A stretch of DNA of 64,000 bases from the NCBI RefSeq assembly GCF_900100945.1, contig NZ_FNCG01000001.1:744001-808000 (forward strand). The letters are read 5' to 3'. Position 1 is the first letter of the stretch, and each line of letters opens with the position of its first letter. This DNA is from Mucilaginibacter gossypii. Lineage in GTDB: Bacteria; Bacteroidota; Bacteroidia; Sphingobacteriales; Sphingobacteriaceae. Of the stretch, positions 51,865 through 61,313 are shown one piece after another. The position numbers were made by a program, and so were the translations under genes. The notes below the pieces were generated by a model. It was not told the origin of the DNA and searched no databases. It worked only from the letters and a program-made list of their open reading frames with translations.

Positions 51865-54800
51865 TTGAGCAAGATAATTTTTTTGCGGTCGTTAAGCCTC
51901 TCTTTTATTTTCATATGCATTGCTATTTGCACTAACGCGCAAGGTTCAAACCAGGGTACGGAGTTTTATACCGCATATATTGACCACGTTGATGGTGCAG
52001 CAGGCAGTCCTACCGCGTTGGGCAGGGGTAGTCAGATGGACCTTTACATAACTGCCGACGTAAATACCACTGTAACAGTTAAAGTTGCAGATGGCAGCTT
52101 TTCAAGTACCTATCAGGTTAACGCAAAGGATATATTGACGGTAGCTATCCCACCCGAAGCCTTTATCGGAAACCAGGGGCAGTTTTTAAAGGGGATTCAT
52201 ATCACGTCGTTAAAACCTATTGCAGTTTACGCGCATATTTTTGCAGAGAACGTATCCGGCGCAACGCTTCTGCTGCCCGTTAATACGCTCGGTAAAGATT
52301 ACCTCTCCATTAACTATAAACAAATATCAAACTCAAACAACGGCACAAAAAATACTGAAGAAGTACCCTCATATTCAACCTTTGCGGTAATAGCTACAGA
52401 AGATAATACCACTGTTGAAATAACCCCCTCGCAGCCACTGCTAAACGGGATCCCTGCAAACCAACCATTTACCGTTAATTTGAAAAAAGGCGAAGTATAC
52501 CAGGCCTTATCAGCTACTGACCTTACCGGCAGCCGCATTCGCTCAATTGTGAGCGCTGCCGGGGCCTGTAAAAAAATCGCTGTTTTTTCGGGCAGCTCAA
52601 AAATAAGCATAGGATGTCAGGGCGATAAGGGATCATCAGATAACCTCTTTCAGCAGGTTTATCCTTTAGCAGTTTGGGGTAAGAACTATGTAACCGCACC
52701 TTTAAAAGGGCGCTATTATGATATCTTAAGAATAGTGCTTAGTTCGCCCGATACAAAGGTTACTGTAAACGGTGCCGCGCCAACGGGAGGGCTGAACAAT
52801 GGTTTGTATTACGAGTTTACATCAACTACAACTAATGTTATCACTGCCGATAAACCAATCCAGGTAGTGCAATATGCAGTAACCCAGGGCGAAGGTTTAA
52901 ATTGCCAGTTTATTCAAGGTGATACAGGTGATCCTGAAATGATCTATCTGACCCCGATTGAACAAACACTCGATCACGTTACGTTAAACTCAACCGGAAA
53001 CTATCGGATCCTGAATAATTTTATTAATGTTATTATTAAAGCAGCTGCGGTGCCAACGTTTTCGCTCGATGGAGAACCTTATACTCAGTTTTCTCCTGTG
53101 CCGAACAGTATTTATTCTTATGCACAAATCAGCGTAAATGCAGGTGTACATAATATCAAAGCATCCGACGGGTTCAACGCAATTGCTTATGGGTTTGGCA
53201 AAACGGAATCATATGGTTATGCTGCGGGCACCAACCTTAAAAACCTGAATGAGTTTATTGTATTATTAAATCCTGCGGACAAGACGGTGCAGGCCAATGG
53301 CTGTACTGATACTCATTATAAACTGCAGCTTACGCTGCCATTTCAAACCAATAAAATAAGCTGGGACTTTAAGGATGGCAGTGCTGCTGTTGTTGTAGAC
53401 AACCCAATACCAACCGGTTCCATCATAAAGGATTCGAAGGTGCTTTATACTTATGAATGCCCGGTAGATAAAACCTATACCGACGGCGATTATAGTGTGG
53501 TGGCGACTGTATTTAACCCTATTGCAGACGAATGCGGATCGAATGAAGACATAGAGTTTGATTTTAATATCTCGGTGCCGCCGGTTGTAAAGTTTAGTTT
53601 TGCAAATACCTGTTTTGGTAGCGATGTTCAATTCACCGATCAGTCAACCTCAGGTACACGGCAAATTAAAACATGGCGATGGGACTTTGGCGATGGGTTA
53701 ACTGATGTTGTGCAAAACCCTGTACACAAATACGCCCAACCCGGTTATTACCTGGTTAAACTTTTTGTTACCAATGAAAATGGATGCGGCGCTGCATCTG
53801 ATCCAATAAAAATACATATATCAAAACCACCTCTTGCATCTTTTAGCTATTCGTCGCCAAGCTGTACAGGTCAGGATGTTACATTTACGGATAACTCCAC
53901 ATCTGCCGAAGGAAGTATCATTAGCTGGCAATGGGACTTTGGTGATGGCACACCGGTTGAAACCCTTAAAAGCAAGAACCCATTTAATCATACGTTTAGT
54001 GGACCGGGAGATTATTTGGTTAAGCTAACCGTTACAAATGATAATGGTTGTACAAGTAATATAGCCCCGCTGCCTGTCAAAGTTTATCCTGTGCCGGTAG
54101 TTGATTTTTTGTTGCCCGATGCCTGTGAAGATGACTTTGTTCAGTTTACTGATCAAAGTACAATTGCTGATGCCACAGAAGCTGACTTTACCTACGAATG
54201 GAATTTTGGTGACCCTAATGCAGCACCAGCTAACCCGAATATTTCCCACGGTAAAAACCCGAAGCACAAGTTTTTAGCCGGCAATTACCAGGTTACACTT
54301 AGGGTTACTTCAAAAAATGGATGCTCTTTTACATCGGCTTCAAAGTCATTAACAATTAACGGTAGTAAGCCAAAAGCTAAAGTAATTATTAAGGATCCGG
54401 CAGGTTTGTGCAGCGCTCAGGAAGTGTTTTTTGAAAACCAATCCTCGGTTAATTTCGGCGAGATTACCCGGCTGGAGGTTACTTATGACATCAACGACCC
54501 ATCAACTACGGTAGTTTATGACCATCCGGCATATGGTAGGCAACTCAGGCATAAATATCCTTTGTTCACATCAGGATCGCGGCAGGCTATCTTGCGAGTA
54601 ATTGCATATTCGGGTACATCATGCTCTGATGTCGCAGAAATTCCGGTTAATTTAAAAGCTTCGCCTGTAGTCACCTTTGATCAGGCGCCTGTTTTTTGTA
54701 TCGAATCGGAGCCCAAAAAATTGATTCCCCAAATTAAAGCCCCTGCCGGTTCGGGCGTATTTTCAGGAACTGGTATTAGTACAGATGGTGTGTTTAACCC

Positions 54801-55398
54801 TGCTGTTTCGGGCGTCGGCGAATTTGATATCATGTACATTTATACCACCCGGGACGCGTGCGCTGATACAGTTATGCAGCAGGTTAAGGTAGATGTATCG
54901 CCTGTTGTAACGTTGGGGCCGGATTTTACTATGCTTGAAGGCACAAAGCGCGTTTTAAAACCCATAGTAAACGATAATAACTTAAGTTATAAATGGACAC
55001 CGGCAACAGGCCTTGATCATGATGATGTGGCTAATCCTGTTGCAAGTCCGTCGCAGGATATTACCTATCAGGTAGTGGTTACATCGGCACATGGATGCCA
55101 GGCTATGGCCAGCGTATCGGTAAAGGTTTTAAAATTTTTAGTCGTTCCCAATGTGTTTACGCCTAATGGAGATGGGGTAAATGACATTTGGAATGTTAAA
55201 TATTTAGAAAGTTATCCAAATAATAAGGTTGACGTATACAACCGATTCGGAGAAAAGGTATATTCGTCAATTGGTTATAGTGTACCCTGGGATGGGAAAT
55301 ACAAAGGCTCATATTTGCCTCCCGGGACTTATTATTATATTATTGATCCGAAAAATGGCCGGGAGGTTATTGCAGGTAATGTGACCATTATCAAATAA
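51865..55398 (+). CDS. PKD-repeat surface protein with gliding-motility-type C-terminal domain
   Basis: The 1177-residue protein starts at a TTG (51865), as no ATG precedes its signal peptide (about 1-26, ending CTNAQ). An IgGFc-binding-protein-like N-terminal domain (about 55-430; GTEFYTAY, PIAVYAHIFAENVSG) is followed by at least three PKD domains (about 575-850; WRWDFGDGLTD, WQWDFGDGTP, YEWNFGDP) and further beta domains. The type B sorting domain lies at about 1090-1177 (NVFTPNGDGVNDIWNV, VYNRFGEKVYSS, WDGKYKGSYLPPGTYYY). It is exported by the type IX system and attached to or released from the surface. It is followed by its PorP/SprF partner. Confidence 0.92.
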   Translation: MSKIIFLRSLSLSFIFICIAICTNAQGSNQGTEFYTAYIDHVDGAAGSPTALGRGSQMDLYITADVNTTVTVKVADGSFSSTYQVNAKDILTVAIPPEAFIGNQGQFLKGIHITSLKPIAVYAHIFAENVSGATLLLPVNTLGKDYLSINYKQISNSNNGTKNTEEVPSYSTFAVIATEDNTTVEITPSQPLLNGIPANQPFTVNLKKGEVYQALSATDLTGSRIRSIVSAAGACKKIAVFSGSSKISIGCQGDKGSSDNLFQQVYPLAVWGKNYVTAPLKGRYYDILRIVLSSPDTKVTVNGAAPTGGLNNGLYYEFTSTTTNVITADKPIQVVQYAVTQGEGLNCQFIQGDTGDPEMIYLTPIEQTLDHVTLNSTGNYRILNNFINVIIKAAAVPTFSLDGEPYTQFSPVPNSIYSYAQISVNAGVHNIKASDGFNAIAYGFGKTESYGYAAGTNLKNLNEFIVLLNPADKTVQANGCTDTHYKLQLTLPFQTNKISWDFKDGSAAVVVDNPIPTGSIIKDSKVLYTYECPVDKTYTDGDYSVVATVFNPIADECGSNEDIEFDFNISVPPVVKFSFANTCFGSDVQFTDQSTSGTRQIKTWRWDFGDGLTDVVQNPVHKYAQPGYYLVKLFVTNENGCGAASDPIKIHISKPPLASFSYSSPSCTGQDVTFTDNSTSAEGSIISWQWDFGDGTPVETLKSKNPFNHTFSGPGDYLVKLTVTNDNGCTSNIAPLPVKVYPVPVVDFLLPDACEDDFVQFTDQSTIADATEADFTYEWNFGDPNAAPANPNISHGKNPKHKFLAGNYQVTLRVTSKNGCSFTSASKSLTINGSKPKAKVIIKDPAGLCSAQEVFFENQSSVNFGEITRLEVTYDINDPSTTVVYDHPAYGRQLRHKYPLFTSGSRQAILRVIAYSGTSCSDVAEIPVNLKASPVVTFDQAPVFCIESEPKKLIPQIKAPAGSGVFSGTGISTDGVFNPAVSGVGEFDIMYIYTTRDACADTVMQQVKVDVSPVVTLGPDFTMLEGTKRVLKPIVNDNNLSYKWTPATGLDHDDVANPVASPSQDITYQVVVTSAHGCQAMASVSVKVLKFLVVPNVFTPNGDGVNDIWNVKYLESYPNNKVDVYNRFGEKVYSSIGYSVPWDGKYKGSYLPPGTYYYIIDPKNGREVIAGNVTIIK

Positions 55399-55399
55399 A

Positions 55400-56416
55400 A
55401 TGAAGCGAATTTTATATACTCTACTTATTATTGCCGTAACAATTCAATTAGCAAAAGCACAGCAACGGCCGCAGTACACTCAATACGTATTCAATAATTA
55501 CCTTTTAAACCCTGCGTTAAGCGGTATTGAAAACTATACCGATGTAAAACTGGGTTATCGCAGCCAATGGACAGGGCTTGAAGGTGCACCGGTAACGTCC
55601 TATTTTTCAGTAAACGCGCCTATAGGTAACCGGTTTTTGCAGGGCGATGCCACTGCATTTCCTGCGGGTGGAGGTTTAAACCCATCAAGCAGGTCATATA
55701 CACAAAATTACATGGCTGCCGAGCCGCATCATGGCGTGGGATTAATGGTGGTGTCTGATAAAACAGGCCCGATAACACAAACCAATATTGACGCTACCTA
55801 CGCTTATCACCTCGGCCTTACCGAAACATTGAATTTAGCGGTAGGGGTGTCTGCTGGGGTAAGTCATAATATTATAGATAAAAGTAAACTTACCTATGTT
55901 GATCAAAATGACCCAACCATTAATAGCATCGCGGGGGCGCAGTGGAAACCTGATTTGGGAGTAGGTGTATGGGCTTATTCATCTAATTATTTTTTTGGCG
56001 CGTCGGTACAGCAAATCCTTCCGCAAAATTTATATGTAACTACTTCGACAACTGCTGTACAAAACAAAACGGTACCGCATTATTTTGTGACTGGTGGCGT
56101 TAAGCTTTTTGTATCTGATGATATTACGCTTATGCCTTCGGCCTTGTTGAAATTTATAGCACCGGTTCCGGTAACTTTTGATGTGAACATGAAAATGTCA
56201 TTCAAAGACAGGTTCTGGATTGGTGGTTCATACCGCCGCAATGATTCATATGCCGCATTGGTTGGATTTAACCTAAGTTCGCTTATTAATGTTGGCTACT
56301 CATACGATTTTACAACATCTGCCCTGAATACGGTTAGTCATGGTTCGCATGAAATTGTGTTAGGCATCCTGCTTAATAATCGATATAAAGTAACTTGCCC
56401 TCAGCATACTTTTTAA
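55400..56416 (+). CDS. PorP/SprF-family type IX secretion outer membrane protein
   Basis: The 338-residue protein has a signal peptide (about 1-20, ending LAKAQ), the family opening QRPQYTQYVFNNYLLNPALSG and the GYRSQWTGLEGAPVT segment, followed by a beta-barrel. It starts one base after the upstream stop. PorP/SprF proteins are regularly encoded after type B sorting-domain proteins and are needed for their secretion or anchoring. This pair fits that rule. Confidence 0.92.
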   Translation: MKRILYTLLIIAVTIQLAKAQQRPQYTQYVFNNYLLNPALSGIENYTDVKLGYRSQWTGLEGAPVTSYFSVNAPIGNRFLQGDATAFPAGGGLNPSSRSYTQNYMAAEPHHGVGLMVVSDKTGPITQTNIDATYAYHLGLTETLNLAVGVSAGVSHNIIDKSKLTYVDQNDPTINSIAGAQWKPDLGVGVWAYSSNYFFGASVQQILPQNLYVTTSTTAVQNKTVPHYFVTGGVKLFVSDDITLMPSALLKFIAPVPVTFDVNMKMSFKDRFWIGGSYRRNDSYAALVGFNLSSLINVGYSYDFTTSALNTVSHGSHEIVLGILLNNRYKVTCPQHTF

Positions 56417-56677
56417 TTTTAAAAAGCGTTTTTAATATACTGGCGGATAAACTACCGTATCGTTCGAGATTAGTCCGAATCAAGCTCTGTAATCTGGTTC
56501 GGCTCGCGAAGGCGCAATTATGCCATGCTGCATAACATTTATAAACTATTTTGAAGCTTCCTAATAATTACAACTATAATAGTTTTAATTTGCGATATTT
56601 AATTTCTTAAAAGGATAAAAAATAAAACAATACAATTGTTTCGTAGGTTTATTAAATAACAACTAAAATTAAAACCT

Positions 56678-57076
56678 ATGAATACCAATAATGAAAACTG
56701 GGGAAACCAGGATAATGATCGTAATGATTTTGAAAACAACACCAACTCATTTTCTGTGAATGGTGATGAAACCGATCCAAACCGTGATCTTGAAAATGAT
56801 GATGATTTGGATGAGGTAAATGATATAGTAGACTATGATGAACAGCCTGAGGTAGAAAAAACCGAAGACGAACAGGTGGGTACCCATAGCCAATCGGAGA
56901 TTGATCAACCCAACAGAAGTGCCGATACTTCATTTAGTGAGCAAACAGATGTAACACCGCCGAATAAAAAGGAATTTCCGTCGGTAGGCCCCGCTAAAAC
57001 TGATTTTGAGAGCCGCCCGCAAGGACGCACCACCGGCAGGATGGTTGGTCATGAACCAGGAACTGAAGGAATTTAG
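56678..57076 (+). CDS. Acidic low-complexity protein, 132 residues
   Basis: I recognise no family. The protein is soluble, without signal peptide, and very rich in Asp, Glu and Asn (ENDDDLDEVNDIVDYDE). The C-terminus ends GRTTGRMVGHEPGTEGI, with several Gly and Arg residues. It is probably intrinsically disordered. It lies 18 bases before a second small gene of similar style and shares its terminator. Proteins like this often accompany stress responses in soil Bacteroidota, but nothing here proves that. Confidence 0.65.
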   Translation: MNTNNENWGNQDNDRNDFENNTNSFSVNGDETDPNRDLENDDDLDEVNDIVDYDEQPEVEKTEDEQVGTHSQSEIDQPNRSADTSFSEQTDVTPPNKKEFPSVGPAKTDFESRPQGRTTGRMVGHEPGTEGI

Positions 57077-57080
57077 TAAA

Positions 57081-57087
57081 AGGAGGG
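57081..57087 (+). promoter_or_regulatory. Strong Shine-Dalgarno sequence
   Basis: AGGAGGG is spaced seven bases from the ATG at 57095. Such sites are rare in Bacteroidota and it fixes this start. Confidence 0.7.
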
Positions 57088-57094
57088 TATAATC

Positions 57095-57328
57095 ATGAAT
57101 GATTATAAAAATAACTATCCTGCTTCCCGGCAGGGTAATATTAAGGAGACCAGGGAAAGTAACATTAAAGACAGCTATAACTATGCTGCCCGAAACAATC
57201 CCTGTCTTGAAACAAAAGGTCCTCAAAGAAAACACTTTAAAGTTTTACATGAGGATGGGAGCCTGGCTGATCTTCCGGATCCAAATGTTGAAGGAGCAGG
57301 TGTCGGAGATGGCACCATAGGCCGTTAA
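57095..57328 (+). CDS. Small hydrophilic protein, 77 residues
   Basis: The family is unknown. The protein is charged and polar, with a central segment KGPQRKHFKVLHEDGSLADLPDPN and a glycine-rich tail (EGAGVGDGTIGR). An exceptionally strong Shine-Dalgarno sequence and a terminator directly downstream support it as a real and well-translated gene. It is cotranscribed with the preceding acidic protein. Confidence 0.65.
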   Translation: MNDYKNNYPASRQGNIKETRESNIKDSYNYAARNNPCLETKGPQRKHFKVLHEDGSLADLPDPNVEGAGVGDGTIGR

Positions 57329-57330
57329 GC

Positions 57331-57361
57331 AAAAAAGGTGACCGAAATGGCCACCTTTTTT
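57331..57361. terminator. Bidirectional terminator
   Basis: AAAAAAGGTG (57331-57340) pairs with CACCTTTTTT (57352-57361), with A and T runs on both sides. It lies between two convergent transcripts. Confidence 0.85.
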
Positions 57362-57384
57362 TGCTGTTATGATTAGATATAAAA

Positions 57385-58779
57385 TTACGTGGTATAACCC
57401 AGAATTTTCAATACTTGCTTGCTGTTTTGCTCTTCTCCAAACACCTCAAAGTTAAACGTTTCGTCCCTGTTACGGCGAATGATCACATGCTTGGGTGATG
57501 GCAGCAGGCAGTGGTGGATACCGCCGTAGCCACTTAATACTTCCTGGTAGGCGCCGGTATTAAAGAAACCTAAATATTGCACCTTACGGGTTTTAGGCAT
57601 AAATACGCTGTTCATATGCGCTTCCTGGTTGTAATAATCCTGCCCGTCGCAGGTGATACCCCCAAGGTTTACACGTTCGTATTCCGAATCCCAGTTGTTA
57701 ACCGGCAACAGGATGTACTTTTGGTTCAGCGCCCAAACGTCTGGCAGATTGGTAATGAACGAGCCATCAAGCATCAGCCAGCGTTCGCGGTCGTTTTGTT
57801 GTTTACGGCCTAATACCTTGTACAGGATACCAGAAGCTTCGGCTACAGTATACTTACCAAATTCGGTAATGATATCCGGTTCCATCGTGTCATGCTCGGC
57901 ACATATCTCTTTGATCCGGCTTACTATTTCGTTGATCATGTATTCATAATCAAAATCGAAAACCAGTGAATCTTTAAATGGCATACCACCGCCAATATCA
58001 AGCGTATCCAGATGTGGATTTACTTTTTTGAATTTACAGTAAAGAGTTACATATTTTTCAAGTTCATTCCAGTAGTATGGTGTATCGGAAATACCCGAGT
58101 TAATGAAGAAATGTAATAGCTTAACCTGGAAGTTAGGGTTATCCTCAATTTTGTTATGATAAAAATCAATAACATCTTCCATACGCACACCCAAACGTGA
58201 AGTATAAAACTGAGAATCAGGCTGCTCTTCAGCTGCAATCCGGATGCCCAGGTTACAAGGAGTGTCCATCTCAATTTCGTCGTCGTAAAGGTTAAATTCT
58301 TCTTTATTATCCAATACCGGAATGATGTTTTTAAAGCCATCATGTAACATATCAATAATATATGTTTTGTACTGGAAGGTTTTAAAGCCGTTACATATTA
58401 CGGTTATTTCCTTTGTTACAGTACCTTTTTTCTCCAGCGCGTCAATCATAGGCATATCAAACGCCGATGATGTTTCCAGGTGAATCTCGTTTTTCAGGGC
58501 TTCTTCAACAATGTGCTTGAAATGCGAGCTCTTGGTGCAATAGCAATATTTATAACTACCGCGATAGTTGTTTTTGATGATGGCCTGTTGAAACAGCAGT
58601 TTAGCTTGCTGGATCTTTTTGGATATCATAGGCAGATAAGTAAAGCGTAGGGGAGTACCGTACGTTTCAATCATCTCCATCAAATTTAGGTCCTGAAAGT
58701 ATAGTTCATCGTCGATGATCTCAAAACCATCCTGTGGAAAGCCTACACTTAAGTCAAGAAATTCCTGATAACTCTGCAT
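57385..58779 (-). CDS. speA: Arginine decarboxylase, PLP fold III
   Basis: The 464-residue enzyme has the alanine-racemase-type barrel of fold III decarboxylases: RFTYLPMISKKIQQA near residue 45, YCYCTKSSHF with the likely PLP lysine, the glycine motif LDIGGGMPF, and a C-terminal beta domain with MLDGSFITNLPD and the GITCDGQDYY catalytic Cys/Asp region. The sequence type is the shortened biosynthetic arginine decarboxylase of Bacteroidota, which makes agmatine for polyamine synthesis. It is monocistronic and shares a terminator with the convergent small genes. Confidence 0.85.
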   Translation of the reverse strand: MQSYQEFLDLSVGFPQDGFEIIDDELYFQDLNLMEMIETYGTPLRFTYLPMISKKIQQAKLLFQQAIIKNNYRGSYKYCYCTKSSHFKHIVEEALKNEIHLETSSAFDMPMIDALEKKGTVTKEITVICNGFKTFQYKTYIIDMLHDGFKNIIPVLDNKEEFNLYDDEIEMDTPCNLGIRIAAEEQPDSQFYTSRLGVRMEDVIDFYHNKIEDNPNFQVKLLHFFINSGISDTPYYWNELEKYVTLYCKFKKVNPHLDTLDIGGGMPFKDSLVFDFDYEYMINEIVSRIKEICAEHDTMEPDIITEFGKYTVAEASGILYKVLGRKQQNDRERWLMLDGSFITNLPDVWALNQKYILLPVNNWDSEYERVNLGGITCDGQDYYNQEAHMNSVFMPKTRKVQYLGFFNTGAYQEVLSGYGGIHHCLLPSPKHVIIRRNRDETFNFEVFGEEQNSKQVLKILGYTT

Positions 58780-59012
58780 CCTTAAAAATTTTGGGCAAAA
58801 ATGTAATTTTTAAACGGAATATTTGGCTATTTGTTAGGATTAATTTTATTGACAGAATGTAATGTTTTTGCCGTAGAAGCCAGATTAGCCATTACCTCCT
58901 GCAATACAGTGTGTTGCGGCTGATAATCAATAGATATTTTCGATAATAACCAAGCTACAACATAGGTGATCCGGGAAGGGGTAGCAAGCGCCTAAAATTT
59001 TGATAAACATAC

Positions 59013-59993
59013 CTATGCTACAGCCGCTTCTTTGTTATATTTATTACGGTAATCAATTGGCGAGAGCCCGGTGATCTTTTTAAAAACTGTACGAAATGCC
59101 TTGGCATCGGTATACCCAACATCATACATTACCTCATTGATGTTTTTGGGGGTACTTTCCAATTGTTTTTTGGCTGCCTCAATTTTTACGCGCTGTATAT
59201 ATTCAACCGGAGTATTATTGGTGGCTTTTTTAAACCGTCGTTCAAAATGCCTGCGGCCAATAGCATACATTGATGACAGGTCTTCAACTGAGATTTTTTC
59301 GGTTACGTTATTTTCTATATATTCCTGAGCTTGCTTTATAGGATTGTCCTCGTGTTTTTTTTGCCCCGTGAACATCGCAAATGGAGACTGACTTTTTCGG
59401 TCGATCTCCAGGGCATAGATCTTAGCGGCCATGATGGCTATATCCCGCCCGGCATACTTTTCAATCAGTAATAGTAACAAACTCCAGTATGAAGTAGCGC
59501 CGCCACTTGAATATAAACCCTGCTGTTCGGTAACAATACGCCCGTCAACCAGCTTCACTTCCGGGAACATATTTCTGAACGCATCGGCTGTTATCCAATG
59601 GCTGGAACACTCTTTACCATTCAATAACCCTGTCGAGGCCAATATAAATGAGCCGATACAAAGACTTGCTATTTCTGCACCATTATTGTACTGGTTGATG
59701 ATCCACGGTACAAAATCCCGGTTTACGTTTACCGCGTTTTGAAGATCGCCACTTATGGCAGGGATGATCACCATATCGCTTTTTTGCAGATCACTTAATA
59801 AAATATCCGTATGAACCGAAAACATGCCGCCATGCACCTTAACTTCTTTGGAAAGCCCAACCATCTGTACGTCAAAAACAGGTTGCCTCCCCATCGATTG
59901 TAAAAAATCGTTGGCGCCTGTGAAAATGGTTCTGGCGTCAACTATGCTGGCTAAAACCGCTTCATTGGGTATCAGGATGGCAACATGTTTCAT
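59013..59993 (-). CDS. GlxA-family AraC-type regulator
   Basis: The protein has 326 residues from the ATG at 59993; the extra 20 codons upstream look unrelated. The N-terminal DJ-1/PfpI-like domain (about 1-190) keeps the nucleophile-elbow Cys (SLCIGSFILAS). The C-terminal AraC domain has two HTH units (EKISVEDLSSMYAIGRRHFERRFKKATNNTP, split here, and INEVMYDVGYTDAKAFRTVFKK). It is divergent from a DoxX-type gene and may control it. Confidence 0.9.
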   Translation of the reverse strand: MKHVAILIPNEAVLASIVDARTIFTGANDFLQSMGRQPVFDVQMVGLSKEVKVHGGMFSVHTDILLSDLQKSDMVIIPAISGDLQNAVNVNRDFVPWIINQYNNGAEIASLCIGSFILASTGLLNGKECSSHWITADAFRNMFPEVKLVDGRIVTEQQGLYSSGGATSYWSLLLLLIEKYAGRDIAIMAAKIYALEIDRKSQSPFAMFTGQKKHEDNPIKQAQEYIENNVTEKISVEDLSSMYAIGRRHFERRFKKATNNTPVEYIQRVKIEAAKKQLESTPKNINEVMYDVGYTDAKAFRTVFKKITGLSPIDYRNKYNKEAAVA

Positions 59994-60101
59994 TTTGTTA
60001 TTGTATAACTGGTTATCTGGGATAAAGATAATGAACACTAAAGTCGCAAACAACCCCTTAACAAGTCCTTTTTACGTGCTACACAACTTTATCGCACCAA
60101 A

Positions 60102-60109
60102 TAACTTTG
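60102..60109 (+). promoter_or_regulatory. Candidate -7 box of the DoxX gene
   Basis: TAACTTTG fits TAnnTTTG and lies 41 bases before the ATG. A -33 element is not evident, which would suit an activated promoter next to a GlxA/AraC gene. Confidence 0.35.
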
Positions 60110-60150
60110 TATCGTTAACAAACATATAATCACGCAAACCAAATATCATC

Positions 60151-60573
60151 ATGAAACCAAAAACAATTAAAACCCTGTACTGGATCTTTACCGCCCTTTT
60201 TTTATTGGCTATGCTGGGCGATGCTTACGGGGGAATCACTATGCAGCGGGCTGGCAAAGATTCATTAGCTAAACTTGGTTATCCCTTTTACCTCATGGTT
60301 ATTATGGGGTGGGCAAAAATAGCAGGTGTACTGGCCATAGCGCAAACCAGGTACCTGGTTATTAAAGAATGGGCTTATTCTGGCTTCACCATTAGCTTTA
60401 TCGGTGCATTTTTATCGTGGCTTGCTATTGGAGCCGGGGCTGCCATGCTCATTCCGCCGGTAGTTATGCTGCTTGTTATGTTCTTCACCTACTATTTATG
60501 GAAAAGGTATGAGCAGGTAAAGGAACTGGGCTTAACCAACACTAAACTTGCCGGAAATACTGAACTGGCTTAG
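60151..60573 (+). CDS. DoxX-like membrane protein
   Basis: The 140-residue protein has four hydrophobic segments (about 8-26, 45-66, 74-97, 100-118) and the DoxX-like pattern GYPFYLMVIMGWAKIAGVLAI. DoxX relatives are linked to oxidative or thiol stress. The downstream RibD/DHFR-type gene follows 60 bases later in the same direction and may be cotranscribed. Both may be targets of the divergent GlxA-type regulator. Confidence 0.85.
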   Translation: MKPKTIKTLYWIFTALFLLAMLGDAYGGITMQRAGKDSLAKLGYPFYLMVIMGWAKIAGVLAIAQTRYLVIKEWAYSGFTISFIGAFLSWLAIGAGAAMLIPPVVMLLVMFFTYYLWKRYEQVKELGLTNTKLAGNTELA

Positions 60574-60632
60574 TGTTTTCAATTTTATTATAAATCCCGG
60601 GTTTGTCAAATCCGGTTTGCTTATTTATTACC

Positions 60633-61208
60633 ATGCGCAAACTGATCGTATCCTTAAACATTACGCTGGATGGTTTTGTAGCGGCGGAGGACGAAGGCCT
60701 GGATTGGCATTATCAATACTGGACGGATGAAATAGCCGAGACAATAACAGAATTGCTTAGCCGGGCCGATACTATTTTATTGGGCAAAAACACATATCGG
60801 GCTATGGCTGCCTATTGGCCCTTTCAGGCCAAGTGCATGAATTTTCCGCGTACGGATATTGCTTATGCAGATATGATGAACAACTACCAAAAAGTGGTTA
60901 TGTCGTCAACAATGACCTCCGCGTTGTGGAACAATTCATTACTGGTCAAAGGAAATCTAAAGCAGGTTGTTAAGCATTTAAAAAAGCAGCAGGGCCGTGA
61001 CATCCTTACTTACGGAAGCATCAGTGTGGTCAAAAAGCTGGTGGCCGCGAATTTAGTTGATGAGTACCAGTTTTGGATCCACCCGGTAATTTTAGGCAAT
61101 GGTAAAGCACTTTTCAACGGGGTAAAAAGCCACTTGCTTTTAAAACTGGTTTTAAAGAAAGTTTTTTCATCGGGTGTTATATTGATGGTTTATCAATCCC
61201 ACAATTAA
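60633..61208 (+). CDS. RibD C-terminal/DHFR-like reductase
   Basis: The protein has 191 residues from the ATG at 60633; a TTG frame begins 10 codons earlier. It has the opening MRKLIVSLNITLDGFVA, LLGKNTYRAMAAYWP, and GRDILTYGSISVVKKL with the NADPH-binding glycine. The group comprises stand-alone reductases of unknown substrate that resemble dihydrofolate reductase and the RibD reductase domain. Confidence 0.88.
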   Translation: MRKLIVSLNITLDGFVAAEDEGLDWHYQYWTDEIAETITELLSRADTILLGKNTYRAMAAYWPFQAKCMNFPRTDIAYADMMNNYQKVVMSSTMTSALWNNSLLVKGNLKQVVKHLKKQQGRDILTYGSISVVKKLVAANLVDEYQFWIHPVILGNGKALFNGVKSHLLLKLVLKKVFSSGVILMVYQSHN

Positions 61209-61222
61209 CTTAGGTAACAGCA

Positions 61223-61240
61223 TTAAACCGACCGGTTTAA
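61223..61240. promoter_or_regulatory. TetR-type palindrome without a TetR gene
   Basis: TTAAACCG-AC-CGGTTTAA is a perfect 8-2-8 palindrome of the form bound by many TetR-family repressors. It lies 15 bases after the reductase stop and 73 bases before the HTH gene. No T run follows, so it is not a typical terminator. Confidence 0.5.
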
Positions 61241-61313
61241 AAAGGCATCTTTACTGCTGACACACTGTTGTCAATAGCGCATTACACCTTTGTATGTAAA
61301 AACGTGATCCGTT

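Noticed and set aside
56474..56501. Possible tRNA or terminator around CCGAATCA and TGGTTCGG after the PorP gene
   Set aside because: Only an 8-base stem with a wobble is present, with no T run, no cloverleaf and no CCA-end pattern.
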